Assembly: GCA_000827495.1 (NCBI GenBank)
Contig: KN817532.1
Location: forward strand, 38,438-102,437
Direction of reading: 5' to 3'
From: Hypholoma sublateritium FD-334 SS-4
Taxonomy: Eukaryota; Basidiomycota; Agaricomycetes; Agaricales; Strophariaceae
DNA length: 64,000 nucleotides
Made by a program: the position numbers and the translations under genes. Below are positions 23,456-33,246 of the stretch, piece after piece. The first letter of the stretch is position 1. Every line of letters begins with the position of its first letter. The notes under the pieces were generated by a model. It was not told the DNA's origin, ran no database searches, and worked only from the letters and a program-made list of their open reading frames with translations.

Positions 23456-24797
23456 TGGAAAGATTGAGGTTGCAGTTGTGTGAAAAGTGCGAATCCTTCC
23501 GAAGAGAGTCAAGTTTAGCTGGCGTGTTCGTCATATGTGCGTTCATTGTTTGGTCAACGTTGTTGGCAAATCTCGGCAGACTCCGAAGCGTCCCTAGCTC
23601 TTCGCGTAGAACGCGTTACAGAAACTTTGTTTTTGGTAATCGGACATCTTTCCCGTACTCAGGCTTGCCTCAGGTTCCAAATTTTGCACAAGTAGCTGAT
23701 ATTTGATAGCTATATAAGTAGTTCATAACATTCTTTGGACATTCTATCAACGTAAGGAGTCAAACATGATTTGTACGACGTACATGAAACTTATTCTCCC
23801 GAATCCTTCTATATGCATGGGTATTAATGAACGCATAGCCATAGTCCCAGTCGCCATTGTGGCCAAATTGTGGCGTCGAGCTTTGTCCTCAGGTCAGTAC
23901 GAATGGGGCTTGGTGCAATGCCGAACTTACCATCAGCAATATCCGGATTTGGACATTTCGGCATTGCCTCATCTGTGGCGCTCTGGCGCTGGGGCCTTCA
24001 TGGACGCGCCCCCGTCCTGCGTGAATAAATGTGAAACCTCAAAACCACGTCAAGAATGCGGCTATGCTAAATAGAGCGTCATCTTGGAAGACTGATGCAT
24101 GATGTTTCACCCCTCAAATAGTGTTTTCAAGGTGATCTCTCGATTAGTAACATTTGCAAGGGGTGGAAACATGTCGATAAGTACTGTAGATTTTTTAGTT
24201 AACCCCCCCCCCCCCCCCCCGTAGTACAGAATCCAGATATGACTCCTGAGGGTGCCCAGATATTTTTTTCCTAGTAGCGACTACATATTGATAGATTTCT
24301 ACGTACACGAGCTGCAATGCCTGAGGCACTTGAAAATAGGACCTCAAAAAAGATTTCCGGTGATAGAAGCTGCGGGTTTTGTTTTAAAATAATCTCGGAA
24401 GTTGTACTTGGCAGCGCTGCCTGGATGTGCGCACTGCGCGACGCTCGTTTGCGGCACAAACGCCACAGATACGATGTCACGTGATCGATACATCGCGAAA
24501 GTTCGCGTGCTTCTCAGTACCGCATAACTCTTGTTCGCGTTGTGTAAAAGGGTTAAACAGGCCTCTCTCAGGAATCGGGATAGCTATGCGCTTTTGCCGT
24601 ATTATGTGCCTGCAATTTGCCGGGTGAGTGCACATGTGCGGGATGATGGTACTACGTTGACAACAGATTGGCAATAGTTGTGTGGGCAACACACACTGGC
24701 CCGGAGCCAGGCTATGTTAGAGCCTCCGCATCGGAGACTTCAAGCTCCTTCCCCAAGTAAGGCCGACTTTGCTTTTGATTCGTACATATAAAATAGT
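23456..24797. other. 1.3-kb intergenic region with a C18 tract
   Basis: Divergent promoter region between SOD2 (-) and the orphan gene (+). It contains a run of 18 C at 24203-24220, a CACGTG palindrome near 24477, and a TATAAAA-like site about 10 bp before the orphan ATG. No supported gene. Confidence 0.5.
24203..24220 (+). repeat. Poly(C) run of 18
   Basis: Homopolymer of 18 C in the displayed sequence. Length may be uncertain because of sequencing. Confidence 0.9.
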
Positions 24798-25926
24798 ATG
24801 CGAAACGAATACCCCGACTCAGGATCTCCTCTCCGTGCTACTGTGGCGTCTAACCTCGCATTAGTTCGCAACCATTCACTCATGAAAGGAAAAGACACTA
24901 CGAAGAAGCCGAAGGCAAAGATCGCCCACTACCGCCCTCGTCATAAGGGCCTTAATCATGTACCAAAACAGGTAATCACCTCCCTTAATGGGAATATCAA
25001 TTTTTGATCAACTCACATTATCTTAGGTCACGAGTCATGGATTTGCGGAGAGAATTCGCATGCAGCCTCCTCAAGATCGTTCTCCAGGCTCAGAGCCTGT
25101 ATATTGTTCTGTGCTGGAGTTTCAGACCGACACAACGGACATAATCGAGATGAATAACGACAATTATCCGGAGGCGCATAAAGTATTTGACAACTGGGAT
25201 ACCAAGGATCATCGACGCCGTCCGCAATTGCCCAATTCCTCTCTTCCGACAGTGACCTCACACCGCTATAGAAAGAAGTCGCCTAAAATGAGAGGTCCAG
25301 AACTGTCAACACCATATCCGACGGCACGGGGACTAGACCAGTTTGAACCTCTGGCACCTGGACTGCAGTCGAATTTCCCCGGAGCTGTCGAATACCCTTC
25401 TCCATATAGAGGATATCCCCAATGTATTGAAATCCCCTCACTCAAATTAGTGGCCCCACAACAATACCTACAAAACGGGATGGATCCTGAAGGATCTTCT
25501 GCCAATTTCTTTGACGTTTCAGAACAAAACGTCGCAATCGACGATCGTCCGGCGTGGGAGCATGGCTTGCTTTTTAATTCCTATGATCAACCTCAGCTTC
25601 AAGCGCAGAGCTTGATGGATAATCATCCGCTGTCCTTCCCAACTTCAACTCAAGACAGCCCACTAATCTTTAACCAAGGGGGGGACTTATACGGCGTCGA
25701 ATATGTTGACATCATATCCTATGGCGGTGAACCCCTTCAATCTTATTCCGAAGCTACACCATTGCAATACCAGGAAACCCCGGATCACAGTTCGCCTTCC
25801 CAAGTATCTCACCTCGAAATTAATGGTAATCTCCCGAACCCGACTCGTAATCCATACGCAGAAGACTGGAACCAACTTCTGTATCCGAGTCAGTACCCAC
25901 CGCATGATTCCTTCTACGGGCACTGA
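24798..25926 (+). CDS. Hypothetical protein, orphan, Pro/Ser/Tyr-rich
   Basis: Not recognised. Two exons (24798-24971 and 25027-25926) are joined by a 55-nt intron in phase 0, giving 357 residues. The N-terminal 60 residues are basic (KGKDTTKKPKAKIAHYRPRH). The rest is low in predicted structure, rich in Pro, Ser, Gln, Tyr and Asn, and has no signal peptide or membrane segment. That composition resembles transcription-factor tails without the DNA-binding domain, so a nuclear role is possible but unproven. A TATA-like TATAAAA lies just upstream of the start. The gene faces the thaumatin-like cluster tail to tail. Confidence 0.6.
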
Positions 25927-26601
25927 AAAATAGAGTGATTATTTTTTTCGGACACTTATTAACACCTCTAGATTTGCTTCAGTGACCATCTGTTCATTTC
26001 AAACGTCTGTATCCCATAGTTCTTTCCAAATTGTAGCCACTAGTAGCGTCTTCCATATTCTTATGTAAATTACCAAGCATTAACTTTGGAGTTGTGTAGC
26101 ATTATTCTCGTTGATCAATACAGCTGCTAGTCACATCTTTTCACGATGAGTAGAATGCACTCTTTACGCGTCAACTCGGGCTAGCGCTTACTAGCGTTAT
26201 ATAAGGTACGTAAGGTACGTAAGAATCAACTGCAACACTTTTGCAGACGAATGATTTAATAATCGTCAAGATTAAATCAGTTTTAGCAAGCAAGCAACCC
26301 TCATTTTGCTTGAATATTAAGGGAGCGCCGAGGATATCTTTCACGATGAGGCCAACAAACACACATTCAATCTGTTCAGAATCTGGAGATCTGCAGCTAC
26401 GTATACTGGCGCTAACTATTGAATGGATCATATGGGATCAAGGAAGACCGCAGAAGACATTTTTTGAAATATTTGAGATAAAGAGATGGGGTAGTACTAA
26501 AGAGTCGTCGCGAAATGCTATTTCATGAAGCTGTCGCGAGCTTCAAGTTGCCGGAGAATACTAATCGAAGGGGCGCTATATGTAGGTTTGGTGCTTTCAA
26601 A
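25927..26601. other. Convergent 3' flanks, no gene seen
   Basis: Lies between the orphan gene (+) and the first thaumatin-like gene (-). AT-rich, with a short direct repeat AAGGTACGT near 26203-26220. No supported coding sequence. Confidence 0.5.
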
Positions 26602-27999
26602 TTACGGACAAAAAGTGAGTGTGTAGTCGGCTTTGAGTGAGGAAGGGCAATTCCACAAAGCGGTACCACTGGCCTCATCGTATGCGTATACATATGAGTT
26701 TGGGCAGCTAGACTCTGCTACATTTGTGAGTAAAATATATTTACACAGGTCATGGGCTCAGTATTGCTTACTGAAATAACTGTAGTAAGCTACACCTGAG
26801 CTCGGGCATGTCGCAGGGGTATCGTGGCTTCCAGAGCAGCAATTAGCCGAGTCGCCTGGAACGTCTCCGTTGATGTTGTGAATATTATACAAGGTTTTTA
26901 GTTACCTTGATTTCCATCAAGATTCGCAAAGCATGCAGATTTGCAGCCAACTGGAAATCCTGAGGAGTCGTAGGGCCCTTTCAGCGCGGCCGGGCCTTTG
27001 GTAGATTCGTCAACATTCTGTGGGCCACGGTCAAACAGTGAATGATACAAACAGTTAGGTCCGAGATCTACTGGGCAGTCGGCTACTGGACATCCCACGT
27101 TGTTTGAGACACTAGAATTTTAATAAAATCAATATGCAGGTAGAATCAATGAAAGAATAACAAACCGCATCGGAAGATTATAGCCATCCACCAGGGAAAC
27201 TAAAACTCTAGTTTATCTAACTGCTGTGGTTTATGGTAGTCAATTTAACTTACCGTCGTACCAATCAAGGGCCCCACTTGCGCTTCCGCCCAAGGTCCAC
27301 TCGGCAACGGAGGCAGGGGGTACTCCCTAAGCGTAGACAAGGCCGTTGATAGGTCGTTTAAGCACGACAAAGAAATGATTTCCTCGACTTACTGTTCCAG
27401 TCCGCGAGTCACAGATGAGGCCGCCATTACATCCTCCCGTAAGGCATGAATTTGGGCCTGGATTTGTAGAAAAATTGCAATTACGTCTCCCCTGGAAAGT
27501 AAGAATAATTGCATGACTACGGTATGCCTGTGTTAATAATTTGCGTACCCAAATTCTTCCTGACTTCCAGTCATCTGGGACATTAAACGAGACTTTGCTC
27601 CAGGCTGGTGCCTCCCACCTAAATTGTTTCTCTTCAATTCAGTGCAAAAATGGTGTAGCATACTAATGCACGGACCCAGTTTGGTAGGCTGGGGCACTTG
27701 TGCCGACATTGAAATCGGTAAAGATCTGGTCCAGCCGTTATAATCATCAGCGGCACTTTATTCATGGCAGAAATCTGGACTGACAGCTGGCCTGGCAAGT
27801 CCTCAGAATTAAACACCGAGTCATACTGGGGTGGGACATCCCACTTACCAGATAGTAAAAGGACACGCGTTATAGACCTAGGAATTTAACTGAGCACGGT
27901 AACAAGCGGCACATTATTAAAATAGTCGCTCACCGTGAATGTCCGCGCAGTGACTTCCATCCCACTGACCGCAAAGGCCATGGATACGACTAGTTTCAT
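26602..27999 (-). CDS. Thaumatin-like protein, copy A
   Basis: Secreted thaumatin-family protein. It starts with a hydrophobic signal-like leader (MKLVVSMAFAVSGMEVTA) and then the mature start ARTFTVYNACPFTIW. Conserved blocks are PAIFTDFNVGTSAPAYQTG, NCNFSTNPGPNSCLTGGCNG, GCPVADCPVDLGPNC, FPVGCKSACFANLDGN, ANCCSGSHDTPATC and ADYTLTFCP at the very end. Sixteen Cys can be counted in the spliced reading, the number needed for the eight disulfides of classic thaumatin-like proteins. The gene has many short introns, including the two around a 7-nt exon at 27785-27791. Family members range from antifungal or glucan-binding proteins to beta-1,3-glucanases; activity cannot be told from sequence alone. 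It is the most diverged of the three tandem copies. Confidence 0.85.
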
Positions 28000-28064
28000 A
28001 ATATATGCAGTAGTGGGAAGCAGGATAACAGGGAGACTGAGGTACGTTGGAAGGTCTTTGATCG

Positions 28065-28073
28065 TTTTTTATA
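28065..28073 (-). promoter_or_regulatory. TATA box of thaumatin-like copy A
   Basis: TATAAAAAA on the minus strand, about 65 bp upstream of the ATG. Copies B and C have a similar site at a similar distance. Confidence 0.6.
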
Positions 28074-28190
28074 GAGGATTGGATTGGCCTTCAGCTTCAG
28101 ATACATCGGACAACTGCTGCATGCCACTCGATGCTCCGAAAGCCCAAGCCCAAAGCTAGTCCAAAGCTAGTCTCAAAAGCCACACAAATC

Positions 28191-29131
28191 CTATATAGGT
28201 TTCTCGAGGATACCTCGAATGATTGAATCGAATGAATCGACGGTGTTTTCAATGACGAACTGCTCGAAAGCGGCGATGTGTCCAACAGCTGACTTGAGAA
28301 AGTCCATCCCAAAGTCCTTCCTGGATCCGATATCTTTGCCCGCGCCAAGCTTTGTAAGGTTTTCGGTCTCGAGTCCAGCATGCAGTATCCCCAAATGACG
28401 CCTAGCGATAACTGCGTGATGTTTTTGAAGAAGGAGAAACAGCCTAAGGCTTCCGAATCCGAGCACCTGTGAGGCGTCGGCGACGTGATCTGATGCACTG
28501 GCACCTAGTGATCCCATGTGAGCTGACAATGCGCGTCAAAGGAGATAGAATCCGTTGACAAGGCAAGCACAAGTACGGACCTTCAGACCACTTGGCACAT
28601 ATGAAGGCTTCAGCTGTGGACCCGGTGCCGCAACGTTGACTGGTTGTAGATCATCTAAGTATTCCGGCCGGGACGACTCTCCGGGCTTGAAGAGGAGATA
28701 TTTCTTATCGGGCAAACGGGCAACTTCTCCATTTGTTGATCTTGGAGATCACTTGCTACGGTTTACTTAAATTACCTAGATTTGTGTCCGTAACGTTAAT
28801 ACCGCTCGAGTCAAGGTTTTAGAGGATTGAGGTTGCGTTTAGGTGACGTCTACCGTGAGAGTCGCCTAAGCGCTCAACATCAGTGACGACAATCACGGGG
28901 GCAATTGCCTTCAAGACTCCGAATCGCATCTTGACTCGGACTTGCAAAGGAGGATTCTTTACCTCAGGTATTCCCTGGTAAGTCCATCGCGGCGGGTGAG
29001 AGGGCACAGTGCATTAGCGACGCAAATAACTTGCGCCCCATGAGTCAGTGGATTCTCAAGCGCTCAGCTTACGCCAGTCACCGCACGGTCAGTCAGAAGA
29101 CCAATAGTGTTTTGGACAAATGGGATATGCT
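28191..29131 (-). pseudogene. Unresolved or broken gene between thaumatin-like copies A and B
   Basis: Not recognised. Several minus-strand segments read as protein: about 29131-29070 (IPFVQNTIGLLTDRAVTG), 28970-28848 (GIPEVKNPPLQVRVKMRFGV onward, ending ERLGDSHG), 28750-28580 (LPDKKYLLFKPGESSRPEYL onward) and the final segment ending at 28191 (ILEKPI then stop). Joins are plausible between the first two and the last two. Between 28848 and 28750 every frame meets a stop and no pair of standard splice sites restores phase. No clear start codon was found upstream. A decayed gene, a sequence error or a non-standard intron would each explain this. The last segment is moderately hydrophobic and helical. 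Confidence 0.4.
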
Positions 29132-29306
29132 ATTTCGGGCAGACGTACTGTAGGTACTAGAATCACATGGAGATTCCAACTTCAAGCTTTAACTCGTGGT
29201 GCGTGAAAGGTAAGTTGCAATAGAGAAATCACACTGAGGCTGCGTGCCACTCCGTATAAATAGATTGAATACGTGGACGTGACGATAGCTTGAAAGCATA
29301 CTAAAA

Positions 29307-30656
29307 TTACTCGGGCGGGGGACAGAACGTGAGGGTGTAATCAGCATTGAGACTGGAAGAGCAGGTCCAGAGGGCGGTCCCACTGGATTCATCGTATGCG
29401 TATGCATACGAATTCGGGCAGTTACTTTTGAAGTAACTGTAGTAAGCGACCCCTACGGACACGGTCGCATTAGTCTAAAACCTTAATGTCAATAGACGAT
29501 GTGCTCACCGGAGCTTGGGCAAGTGGCTGGAGTGTCGAATGACCCAGAACAACAGTTTGGAGAATCAGCTGCTCACAAAGTAAGTGGTGAAGCTTGAAGC
29601 TCTACATGGTATACAACAATGGCTGACCTTGGTCTCCATCTAAGTTGGCATCGCAAGCGCTCTTACAACCAACGGGGAAGCCGGTGGAATCGAAAGGGCC
29701 CTTAAGGGGAGCCGGGCCTGGAATTTTAAACAGAGTCAGACGCCACCCGATGACCGAGCAATGCAAATCGAATATTAGATACGTACAATTTGGTCCAAGG
29801 TCAACCGGGCACGAGGCTACTGGACATCCAACATTGTTGTCGACTCTCACAGGTAGGTTATAGCCGTCGACGAGGGATACTAAGATATAAATTAGTTGAC
29901 ATTCAGCATTTGCAAATTTGACATTGCGAATACCGTCATAGTAGTCGAGATTTCCGTCGCCTCCCAGTGTCCACTCAGCAACGGTAGCAGGTGGGACCCC
30001 CTAATTTTAGACAAATTAAATAAAGATCCTAGAGGTCAACTTCATTCTCACTGACCGTCCCAGTGTGAGGGTCACATAGAAGTCCTCCGTTGCACCCACC
30101 ATCAAGACAAGAGTTCGGACCAGGGTTGGTCGTGAAATCACAGTCACGACGGGCCTGGTACAGAGCCTTTAGCTTTATCATCTTACGTGACTTTACAAAT
30201 AACTCAACCAACCCAGATACGCCCAGATTGCCAGTTATCAGGGACGGTAAAGCTTACTGCTGTATAAGCATCTGCCGCCCAACTACTTGACTTTGAGTAA
30301 TCGATAGAAAGACAAATACCCAGAAACATACCCAGTAGGATAGTCAGGAACATTGGGGGCGACATTTAAATCCGTGAAGATCTGGAGGGGCCGTATGTCA
30401 AACCAGAGTTTGCCCATTTGAAAGCTTTCTGCTTACTGCAGGCCTAGTCATGGTAACAAAAGCTTAGAAATAAAATTTAATCAGGTGTGGTTAATCAACA
30501 TACCAGATTGTGAACGGGCAAGCATTATACACCTTTTCGTAAAGACTCATACTTAGATATGTATGGCTCAAGAATCGTGAAGCAATTTACCGTGAACGTG
30601 CGCCCTACAGCCCCTGAGAAAAATGTAGCAGGAATCGCAAAGGAGAGGCTCTTCAT
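29307..30656 (-). CDS. Thaumatin-like protein, copy B
   Basis: Secreted thaumatin-family protein, paralogue of copies A and C. The signal-like leader is MKSLSFAIPATFFSGAVG, followed by RTFTV and CPFTIW. Conserved blocks are PAIFTDLNVAPNVPDYPTG, RRDCDFTTNPGPNSCLDGGC, VPPATVAEWTLGGDGNLDYY, VSLVDGYNLPVRVDNNVGCP, DLGPNC, STGFPVGCKSACDANLDGDQ and ADYTLTFCPPPE before the stop. The Cys pattern matches the sixteen-Cys family layout. A 7-nt exon (GCCTGCA, 30437-30443) lies between the CPFTIW exon and the IFTDLN exon. It shares orientation and intron layout with its neighbours, consistent with tandem duplication. A glucan-directed role is possible given the FKS1 gene nearby, but this is an inference. 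Confidence 0.87.
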
Positions 30657-31227
30657 GGTGCCCTATTAAGAAGTGTTGTTTGAAGAGATAGATAGGTAGG
30701 CCCAAAGCCAGGCTCTTTTATACCCAGCAGAATGGCTGGCCAGTCCCACTTCTCGGAATAGGCTGACGTTTTCTAAGAATAGATCAACTAAAATAAGTAA
30801 CTGAACATTAAAATTAATCACTGCCAGGCATTCTGAGAGCTCAGGGAAAACGTCGGCAAATATCACGAGGTACTTGGACTATGAATAAAAGAAATGCATC
30901 GTGCTGAATTTCGGTCCAGGTTGAGTAGAAGAATTATCACGGTGCTCAGATGATTGTCAATATATTGGAATTGACGTACTGCTGTGGAATAGTCCGAGAT
31001 AGAAGCTTTGAGACCATCAACATTTCTTTAGCGAGATGCAGCACAAGCATCTGAGAGTTTCATAAGAGGATATTTGTTGCGTACGACCTATAAACCAGAA
31101 ACCAAGTAAATTGACGCATATACAATAGCAAAATTCCGTATTATCGATCTTCATTCGCCTCCAAAGAGAGAAACATGAAGACCGTCAACTACCCGAACAC
31201 TTGATTGTTGTTATCGTTCTTTCCCCC
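30657..31227. other. Intergenic region between thaumatin-like copies B and C
   Basis: Holds the copy B promoter and the 3' flank of copy C. AT-rich; no gene seen. Confidence 0.5.
30715..30722 (-). promoter_or_regulatory. TATA box of thaumatin-like copy B
   Basis: TATAAAAG on the minus strand, about 60 bp upstream of the ATG. Confidence 0.6.
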
Positions 31228-32578
31228 TCAGGGGCAGAAGGTCAATGTGTAATCCGCGTTTAAAGAAGAGTCGCAGGTCCACAGGGCGGTGCCGCTCGAT
31301 TCATCAAAGGCGTACGCATATGAATTGGGACAATTGCCCTTGAAGTAGCTGTAAAATTCAACCCCTGAAGCACACAGATGTTTTTCAGCATGTCGGTTTC
31401 TAACTTCTGAAGTTACAAATAAGTTACTCACCTGAGCTTGGGCAGGTGGCTGGAGTATTGTGCGACCCGGAACAGCAGTTTGCGGAATTGGCTGAAAATA
31501 GTATTTAGCATGACATGTACAAAAGAGCTGCAATGTTGACCCGGAATTTACCTTGGTTTCCGTCTAAATTCGCATCGCATGCACTTTTGCACCCGACGGG
31601 GAATCCAGTAGAGTCAAAGGGTCCTTTCAGTTGAGAAGGGCCTGGCCGATCCCGCGTTGAAAGATATTGTCAGTCCAACCAACGGTAATGAAGCCATTAA
31701 GTGAACAGACAATTTGGCCCCAAGTCCACAGGGCAATCCGCGACTGGACATCCTTGGTCGTTGTTGATCCGCATGGGCAAATTATACCCATCTACGAGAG
31801 AGACTGAGCAAAAAAAATTAGTCTTTACCCACTGAAACAGGATGTTTGAACAATGTACCATCATAGAAGTCTTTATTTCCATCGCCTTGCAAGGTCCATT
31901 CGGCTACCGTTGCAGGAGGAACGCCCTGATATTCGTCAGAGAGATTTAGGGAAGCCGAATGCTTGAAGCCACTTACAGTGCCGGTGTGTGGATCGCAAAG
32001 AAGTCCGCCATTACAGCCTCCATCGAGGCACGAATTTGGTCCAGGGTTGGTGCTAAAATCGCAGTCACGACGAGCCTATTAATCGGACACTCAGCTCCGA
32101 ATCATGGCACATGTGATTATCTCTTTCAAACGAACCCAAATGCGACCGGCTTTCCAATTATCGGGAACCGTGAAAGAGACTTTGGTGAAGGATGCGGCTT
32201 CCCATCTACTGAAAATCAAAATCACATTCGCTCGGAAAATGCCGCACTGACCCAGTTGGGAAGTTTGGGACGTTTGGAGCAACATTAAGATCCGTGAACA
32301 TCTATAAGGAGGGGAGTCAGTATGACCTGGATGTAATGCGACAAGATCCACTTGTGTGGTAGACACATACTGCAGGCCTAAGAGAAATCAATCAACATAT
32401 ATTTCTGGGCCAAAATCAAATTTCCTACCAGATAGTGAACGGACACGCATTGTAGACCTGGGTCGTTACAAGTAAATCATTAGAGATTTTGCAGTACCCA
32501 AAAAAAACCCACAGTAAATGTCCGGGCAGACGCACCGATCACGGCAATAGATACTGAAGCAAGGAATACAGCTTTCAT
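31228..32578 (-). CDS. Thaumatin-like protein, copy C
   Basis: Secreted thaumatin-family protein. The signal-like leader is MKAVFLASVSIAVIGASA, followed by RTFTVYNACPFTIW. Conserved blocks are PAMFTDLNVAPNVPNFPTGW, EAASFTKVSFTVPDNWKAGR, ARRDCDFSTNPGPNSCLDGG, VPPATVAEWTLQGDGNKDFY, VSLVDGYNLPMRINNDQGCP, DLGPNC, FPVGCKSACDANLDGNQ, ANCCSGSHNTPATCPSSG and NADYTLTFCP. Sixteen Cys were counted, as expected for eight disulfides; estimated length is about 245-250 residues. The 7-nt exon GCCTGCA is at 32371-32377. It is closest to copy B. It lies immediately downstream of the FKS1 gene in the same orientation, 669 bp away. Confidence 0.88.
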
Positions 32579-33246
32579 GATCGTGTCAGGTAGTCTGGGA
32601 CTAGTGAAATATGAGGGTGCGCAGATACAGAACGACAAGAAAGCCAGTCCTTTTATCCGGCACAGACTTGAAAAACTCTTGGCGCAGAACCCGTCGAGCC
32701 CAACACGACTTTGCGTCAGTAGCTGACGGTAGATCAGCAGTCTCAAAATAAATGTGCGCCCGATGTTCAATTGGCCATATCAAATGCTGCACGAAACCCA
32801 GGTGTCAGCATCACCGCCCCGAGAAACGACAAAATTAGATATTGCAAACGCATGGACGAACCTGATTCATTCCGCTTCGAGAGTACTTTTCTCGTCTTGA
32901 GGCCAGAACTCAGGCAATCATACTTCTAGAGTGTAAAAGGCCACGAAACGAGTAAGGATGAAACCCACAAATCTCCATATTTCCGCCGCGGTACTATGTC
33001 TTGTTGACGCTGAAAACAATTGTCAGAAATAGAAACGGAGCTAGCGGATGGGATGACAAGATTGTATTCATGTTGTCTCGTATGGTAGGCGTACAATAAA
33101 TGTCCTTGCGGTAGAAGATGCTCCACGGTAGCCGGTATCAGACTACCCAAAAAAGTCCATGAGAATATTCGTGCACCATGGGAGGGAATTAAAAGCAAAA
33201 TAGTATGGGCGCAGAATGTCTATCAGGTCGTGAATATTAGAGTCCT
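32579..33246. other. Spacer between FKS1 and thaumatin-like copy C
   Basis: Carries the promoter of copy C and the 3' flank of FKS1. No coding sequence was supported. Confidence 0.5.
32649..32658 (-). promoter_or_regulatory. TATA-like box of thaumatin-like copy C
   Basis: GGATAAAAGG on the minus strand, about 70 bp upstream of the ATG, at the position of the TATA boxes of copies A and B. Confidence 0.45.

Noticed and set aside
24690..24760. tRNA-like stretch with a CCTCCGCATCGGAG hairpin
   Set aside because: No acceptor stem, and the D- and T-arm consensus boxes are missing. The hairpin alone is not enough.
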